Assembly: GCA_017998735.1 (NCBI GenBank)
Contig: JAGOCN010000061.1
Location: forward strand, 1-7,899
Direction: 5' to 3'
Source of the DNA: Giesbergeria sp.
Lineage (GTDB): Bacteria; Pseudomonadota; Gammaproteobacteria; Burkholderiales; Burkholderiaceae_C
DNA: 7,899 nt
The number at the start of each line of letters is the position of its first letter. Position 1 is the stretch's first letter. This document shows, piece after piece, positions 4,977 through 7,899 of the stretch. A program made the translations under genes and the position numbers. Below the pieces are notes generated by a model, which worked only from the letters and a program-made list of their open reading frames with translations, was not told the origin of the DNA and searched no databases.

Positions 4977-5896
4977 GCCAGCCCCAGTTGTTTGCGGATG
5001 CGCGCCAGGATGGTGCCCATCCTGGAGGCAGGTGCCAAAGCCGGCGCTGGTGCAGGCGCCGGTGCCGGGGCAGGAGAAGCCGCCCTGCGGCTTGGCAAAG
5101 AATGCAGTGGCCCTTCACCCGCAGCCGTGCCTGCACCTGCATCGGCTGGAGGGGGAAGAAAAAACAGGTCCAGTGCCTGGCTGTCTGCAGCGCTGGCTGG
5201 GGCGCAGGGGGTTGTTTTCAGAAAAGGCAGCGTCTGCACAAAAAACTCGCATTCGGCCAGGGCCATGCCACTGCGGCGCGCCAGGGTGGGCAGGTCAAGC
5301 TGTGCCTTGAGCAGCAGCGTTGCCGCTTTCTTGCGCTCCAGGGTGGGCAGAAAAGAGGCGGGTGGCCACCGCAGGAGCTGGTAGGTTTCGCCGTCGCCGT
5401 CGCCATTGCCGTTGCCGTGATCGTGATCGTGATCGTGATCGTTGCTGTGACCAGGGCCTGCGCCCGCGGGTTCTGCGGCCGGTGCCGCAGACGGGTTGGC
5501 AAGCAGCCAGACACCGATGTGGTTGAGGGCGGTTTCCACGTCCTTGAAATGCAGGGGCAAAGGAACGGTGAACGGCTCGCCGGGCCTGTCATTTCCGACC
5601 CACAGCCGCGCTGTTGCACGGGGTGGCAATGGCGGCGCTGGCGATGGCGATGGCGCCGTTTCCTGTTCCGGCCTTGCCGAAGGCGCGGCGCAGTGTTCAG
5701 AGCCCAGCACCACGAGGTCGGTGCCTGTGGGTGAATAAACCCACTCCTGTGCGGTCGCGTTTTGCAGCAGGCGCACAAAGGACTTGAGCAGGATTTCGTT
5801 GCGCGCAGACAGGCCCGACACGCAGAAGAAGAAGCGCCTGTGTTCCGTGGGGCCGGGTGCGCCGGCAGGTGAATTCACGGGCAAGGGCGAAGACAT
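4973..5896 (-). CDS. Uncharacterised low-complexity protein, first gene of the GTPase/Roadblock operon
   Basis: The 307-residue product is not a family I recognise. From ATG 5896 (GGA about 10 nt upstream) it has an ordered segment at 20-65 (RRFFFCVSGLSARNEILLKS...), a Pro/Ser/Ala linker (70-95), a second ordered segment (97-133), a linker with four DH pairs followed by GNGNGDGDG (153-169), an ordered helical segment at 172-230 containing LPTLARRSGMALAECEFFVQ that looks helix-turn-helix-like, and an AP-repeat linker (274-290) before a basic C-terminal helix (RMGTILARIRKQLGLA). There is no signal peptide or membrane segment. The gene overlaps the GTPase by 4 bases (GTGA), so it is probably a partner, adaptor or effector of the GTPase. 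In-frame starts further upstream (ATG 5968, GTG 5989) give unlike-family, poorly supported extensions. The reading frame is certain enough from operon coupling; function is unknown. Confidence 0.75.
   Translation of the reverse strand: MSSPLPVNSPAGAPGPTEHRRFFFCVSGLSARNEILLKSFVRLLQNATAQEWVYSPTGTDLVVLGSEHCAAPSARPEQETAPSPSPAPPLPPRATARLWVGNDRPGEPFTVPLPLHFKDVETALNHIGVWLLANPSAAPAAEPAGAGPGHSNDHDHDHDHGNGNGDGDGETYQLLRWPPASFLPTLERKKAATLLLKAQLDLPTLARRSGMALAECEFFVQTLPFLKTTPCAPASAADSQALDLFFLPPPADAGAGTAAGEGPLHSLPSRRAASPAPAPAPAPAPALAPASRMGTILARIRKQLGLA
5026..5082. repeat. GGTGCN/GGCGCN imperfect hexamer repeat coding an Ala-Pro tract
   Basis: On the plus strand the sequence is a run of GGYGC-type hexamers. 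On the coding (minus) strand they specify alternating Pro-Ala (residues about 274-290) near the C terminus of the operon's first gene. The tract likely forms an extended linker and may vary in length without changing the frame. Confidence 0.7.
5390..5440. repeat. Hexamer repeat coding (DH)n and (GN/GD)n
   Basis: Four perfect CGTGAT units (5416-5439) follow imperfect CGCCGT/CGCCAT/TGCCGT hexamers. On the minus strand they code DHDHDHDH followed by GNGNGDGDGDG-like residues in the first gene of the GTPase operon. Hexamer units keep the frame, so copy-number change would alter only linker length. Confidence 0.85.
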
Positions 5897-6066
5897 GGCA
5901 ATTTTTCCGGACACAAAGACAGGGCTTGGGCCAGGCGCAACCGATCTTTTACCGATTCCATGGTTCATCCGGTCCACGGGTGCAAGCACTGGTCAGCCAG
6001 CTGCCGGGCTGGAATGCAGGCGTGGACACAGGCATCTGAGCGGGGTGCGTGCGTGTGCTGGCAGTC

Positions 6067-6090
6067 CTGCATTGCTGCATTGCTGCATTG
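6067..6090. repeat. Perfect 8-bp tandem repeat (CTGCATTG)x3
   Basis: Three exact consecutive copies of CTGCATTG lie in the gene-free region about 170 bp upstream of the leftward operon's first start. The unit length is not a multiple of three, which also argues against a coding function. Confidence 0.9.
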
Positions 6091-6277
6091 GTGCAGGCAG
6101 GGTTTTCCTTGCCAATTTCAGCGCGGTTGAAAAAAGCCGGTTGCACTGCCTTTGTCCTTGCCCCTGTGTGTTCATCCGTTCCACTCCGTTGTCTTGTGGC
6201 GCCATTGCTGGTTTCTTTCATGGCCGGCTGTCCTGCCGTTGTGCAATCAGACTTGTCTTGCAATCCAGCCCCAGCCA

Positions 6278-6297
6278 GCCCCGGGTGTGCCTGGGGC
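6278..6297. other. GC-rich hairpin
   Basis: GCCCCGGG (6278-6285) and CCTGGGGC (6290-6297) form an 8-bp stem with one G-T pair and a TGTG loop. No T tract follows on either strand, so it is not a typical terminator. Confidence 0.4.
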
Positions 6298-6498
6298 AGA
6301 ATCTGCAGCCTTGGCTCTGGCCTGTCCTGTATCAGAAAGGGTGTTGCTTGGCAGGGCCATCGGCGCCTTTTTTTGAAGCAGCACTTTCCTGTTTTCCTGG
6401 TGCAGGCTTTTGGAAAGATCCAATGGCGACTCTTTGCTGTCTGGTGGCAAAAGCGGCTGCAACCGCTGCCTGCATCCAACCCGACCGCTGGCATATGG

Positions 6499-6528
6499 TA
6501 GACCTATTTGGTTGCAAAAGTTTATATT
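6499..6528 (+). promoter_or_regulatory. Candidate sigma70-type promoter for ubiA
   Basis: TAGACC (6499-6504, 4/6 to TTGACA) and TATATT (6523-6528, 5/6 to TATAAT) are 18 bp apart in the most AT-rich stretch upstream of ubiA. Transcription from about 6535 would give a leader of roughly 150 nt containing the inverted repeat at 6609-6629. Confidence 0.45.
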
Positions 6529-6608
6529 ACAAAATGCCCGGCACAAATTTTTCCTTGCTGTTTTTTTGCTTGAAACACAAAGACAGATCAAGGACTTGTA
6601 GCATTTTT

Positions 6609-6629
6609 TGTCTGCAGAAAATGCAGACA
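6609..6629. promoter_or_regulatory. Perfect inverted repeat TGTCTGCA-N5-TGCAGACA upstream of ubiA
   Basis: Two 8-bp arms (6609-6616 and 6622-6629) are separated by GAAAA, and the right arm ends 59 bp before the ubiA ATG. The site is preceded by T6 and not followed by a T run, so it is not a rightward terminator. It could be a dimeric repressor's operator or a leader-RNA hairpin. Confidence 0.5.
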
Positions 6630-6688
6630 GTGGCTGGCTGAAATACCTTGCTGCGTTTCTTGCCTCGCTGTTTTTTTATCTCTGCCCT

Positions 6689-7558
6689 ATGCCTCTCAAC
6701 CTGCGCAGCCGCTTGGCGCTTTACCTGGACCTGATCCGCTGGAACCGGCCGGCCGGCTGGCTGCTGCTGCTGTGGCCCACGCTGGCGGCGCTGTGGGTGG
6801 CGGCGGGCGGTTTTCCGGGCTGGCACCTGGTGGCGGTGTTCACGCTGGGCACCATCCTGATGCGCAGCGCCGGCTGCTGCATCAACGACGTGGCCGACCG
6901 CGGGTTCGACCGCCATGTCAAGCGCACGGTGAACCGCCCCGTCACCTCGGGCCGCATCTCGGTGAAGGAAGCGCTGGCGCTGGGCGCGGTGCTGGCGCTG
7001 CTGGCGTTTGCGCTGGTGCTGACCACCAACGCGCTGACCATTGCCTGGGCCGTGCCGGCGCTGGCCGTCACCATTGCCTACCCCTATGCCAAGCGCGTGG
7101 TTGCCATGCCGCAGGCGGTGCTGGGCGTGGCCTTCAGCCTGGGTATTCCGATGGCGTTTGCCGCTGTGCGCAACGAGGTGCCCTGGCTGGCGCTGTGGCT
7201 GGTGCTGGGCAACCTGTGCTGGGTGCTGGCCTACGACACCGAATACGCCATGGTCGACCGCGACGACGACCTCAAACTCGGCATGAAAACCTCGGCCATC
7301 ACGCTCGGGCGCTTTGATGTGGCGGCGATTGTTTTGTTTTATCTGCTTTTGGTGGTTTTTTGGGTCGCAGCGCTGGCCCCGCTTGCGCTGGGCGCTCTTT
7401 TTTATGTAGCAGTTGCAGTGGTGCTGGTGCAGGTGGCCTGGCACTGGTGGCTGATCCGCGAGCGCACGCGCGACGGATGCTTTCGCGCTTTTCGGGTCAA
7501 CCACTGGATCGGCTTCACGCTGTTTGCCGGCGTGGCGGGCAGCTATGCACTGCGCTGA
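6689..7558 (+). CDS. ubiA: 4-hydroxybenzoate polyprenyltransferase UbiA
   Basis: Inner-membrane enzyme that attaches the polyprenyl chain to 4-hydroxybenzoate in ubiquinone synthesis. The ATG at 6689 gives 289 residues, the usual family length; the frame extends to TTG 6608 but that would add a non-family leader. The first Asp-rich motif is NDVADRGFD (66-74), followed by the conserved [11 protein letters not shown] segment (78-88). The second motif is [13 protein letters not shown] (182-194), followed by [10 protein letters not shown]. These bind Mg-diphosphate. About eight or nine hydrophobic helices are visible, for example near 22-40, 46-64, 95-132, 141-160, 165-182, 210-252 and 272-288. 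No clear Shine-Dalgarno lies before the ATG. It stands alone, transcribed away from the GTPase operon, with a candidate promoter near 6500. Confidence 0.97.
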   Translation: MPLNLRSRLALYLDLIRWNRPAGWLLLLWPTLAALWVAAGGFPGWHLVAVFTLGTILMRSAGCCINDVADRGFDRHVKRTVNRPVTSGRISVKEALALGAVLALLAFALVLTTNALTIAWAVPALAVTIAYPYAKRVVAMPQAVLGVAFSLGIPMAFAAVRNEVPWLALWLVLGNLCWVLAYDTEYAMVDRDDDLKLGMKTSAITLGRFDVAAIVLFYLLLVVFWVAALAPLALGALFYVAVAVVLVQVAWHWWLIRERTRDGCFRAFRVNHWIGFTLFAGVAGSYALR

Positions 7559-7565
7559 TTGCCAC

Positions 7566-7629
7566 TCCTGATTTCATAGCTGCTGGCGCAGGCTGTGCAA
7601 GGGCTGGAGGCCGAAAACACCTGAAACTC
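7566..7629 (+). repeat. Short dispersed intergenic repeat, copy 2
   Basis: Contains the shared 13-mer AGCTGCTGGCGCA at 7578-7590 and GGGCTGGAGGC downstream at the same distance as in the other copies. Its left end lacks the GCTAT motif seen in copies 1 and 3, so it is the more diverged copy. Confidence 0.6.
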
Positions 7630-7795
7630 AAAATACTGTGGCTGCTGCAGGCGCCAGGGTTTGTCAGCAGCACCTGCAAGCCGCGTTACGGCCTGCGCTG
7701 CCTTGGCGGTTTTGCCTTCCGGGTTGCCCCTGCGGTGTGCAGTGGGAACATTCCTGCCCAACCAACCAGCATTTGCTTTTATGGAACACCCTGAA

Positions 7796-7861
7796 TTTTG
7801 CTATCAAAAAGCGAGCTGCTGGCGCAAGCTGCACATGCGCTGGAGGCACTTTTTGCCAAAA
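7796..7861 (+). repeat. Short dispersed intergenic repeat, copy 3
   Basis: Begins TTTTGCTATCAAAAA, carries AGCTGCTGGCGCA at 7814-7826 and TGCGCTGGAGGC about 17 nt later. The GGCGCA/TGCGCT pair can form a small central hairpin. This copy looks closest to the Comamonadaceae-type repeat I recall. Confidence 0.65.
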
Positions 7862-7899
7862 ACTTCCAACCTGTGGCAAAGGCGCTGCTGGTCTGGAGC

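Larger units (their letters stand above)
5897..6688. other. 792-bp region without a convincing gene, between the leftward operon and ubiA
   Basis: No open frame here gives a protein-like product. A long plus-strand frame continues to 6641 but encodes Cys-rich, irregular sequence without family likeness. The region should contain the leftward operon's promoter (near 5900-6000, not identified) and the ubiA promoter (near 6500). By my hand count, bases 6061-6420 have about 112 T to 49 A on the plus strand. It also holds an 8-bp triple tandem repeat, a GC hairpin at 6278-6297, AT-rich DNA from 6500 and an inverted repeat at 6609-6629. It could be a long leader, an untranslated RNA or a decayed gene. 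Confidence 0.6.
7559..7899. other. Intergenic region after ubiA with two short repeats
   Basis: These 341 bases to the window end contain no frame with recognisable protein sequence and no clear terminator for ubiA. Two forward copies of the short dispersed repeat (about 7566-7629 and 7796-7861) bracket a spacer. In that spacer GCTGCTG (7641-7647) and CAGCAGC (7665-7671) could pair. Confidence 0.6.

Noticed and set aside
5390..5440. Hexamer repeats as a CRISPR-like array
   Set aside because: Units are 6 bp without spacers and lie inside a coding frame; this is simple-sequence coding DNA.
5784..6641. Long plus-strand open frame of about 285 codons across the gap before ubiA
   Set aside because: Its first part is antisense to the start of the leftward operon's first gene, the product is Cys-rich and irregular with no family likeness, and there is no ribosome binding site. 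A minus-strand frame of 181 codons in the same place is equally unconvincing.
6608..6688. TTG at 6608 as the ubiA start
   Set aside because: It would add 27 residues not seen in the family; ATG 6689 gives the normal 289-residue length.

Overview
This window looks like chromosome of a GC-rich betaproteobacterium, most likely of the Comamonadaceae (Acidovorax/Comamonas type). The evidence is high GC in most genes, an oxyR - dps - ... - ubiA gene set, and a roughly 60-bp intergenic repeat present in three copies that resembles short dispersed repeats I associate with that family. The genus assignment is inference; no rRNA or other marker gene is present.

Layout. Bases 3-1292 (+) hold the 3' end of a large single-polypeptide restriction-modification gene (Type ISP), covering the target-recognition and C-terminal part; it enters from outside the window. 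A 176-bp spacer with a 7-bp tandem repeat and a reversed copy of the intergenic repeat leads into oxyR (1469-2434, +), the peroxide-sensing LysR regulator. A low-complexity spacer with a CCR triplet run follows, then a Dps-type ferritin-like DNA-binding protein (2661-3323, +) with a Lys/Ala/Ser-rich tail. A strong bidirectional terminator at 3435-3474 closes this rightward block.

Bases 3555-5896 carry a compact four-gene leftward operon: an unrecognised low-complexity protein, a small Ras-like/MglA-like GTPase, a Roadblock/LC7 protein and a second Roadblock/LC7 protein. The first three genes are joined by two 4-base GTGA stop/start overlaps. This is the most interesting unit here. It has the parts of a minimal bacterial GTPase switch (GTPase plus Roadblock regulators) with a dedicated partner of unknown function, and the GTPase has diverged G3 and G4 motifs.

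Bases 5897-6688 are a 792-bp region with no convincing gene. It contains a perfect 8-bp triple tandem repeat, a T-over-A strand asymmetry, an AT-rich probable promoter and a perfect inverted repeat just upstream of ubiA (6689-7558, +), the ubiquinone-pathway prenyltransferase. The last 341 bp are intergenic and contain two more copies of the short repeat.

How the genes fit together. OxyR and Dps form a natural peroxide-response pair. UbiA belongs to respiratory quinone synthesis. The restriction-modification gene is accessory, and the GTPase operon is a self-contained regulatory module placed between housekeeping genes.
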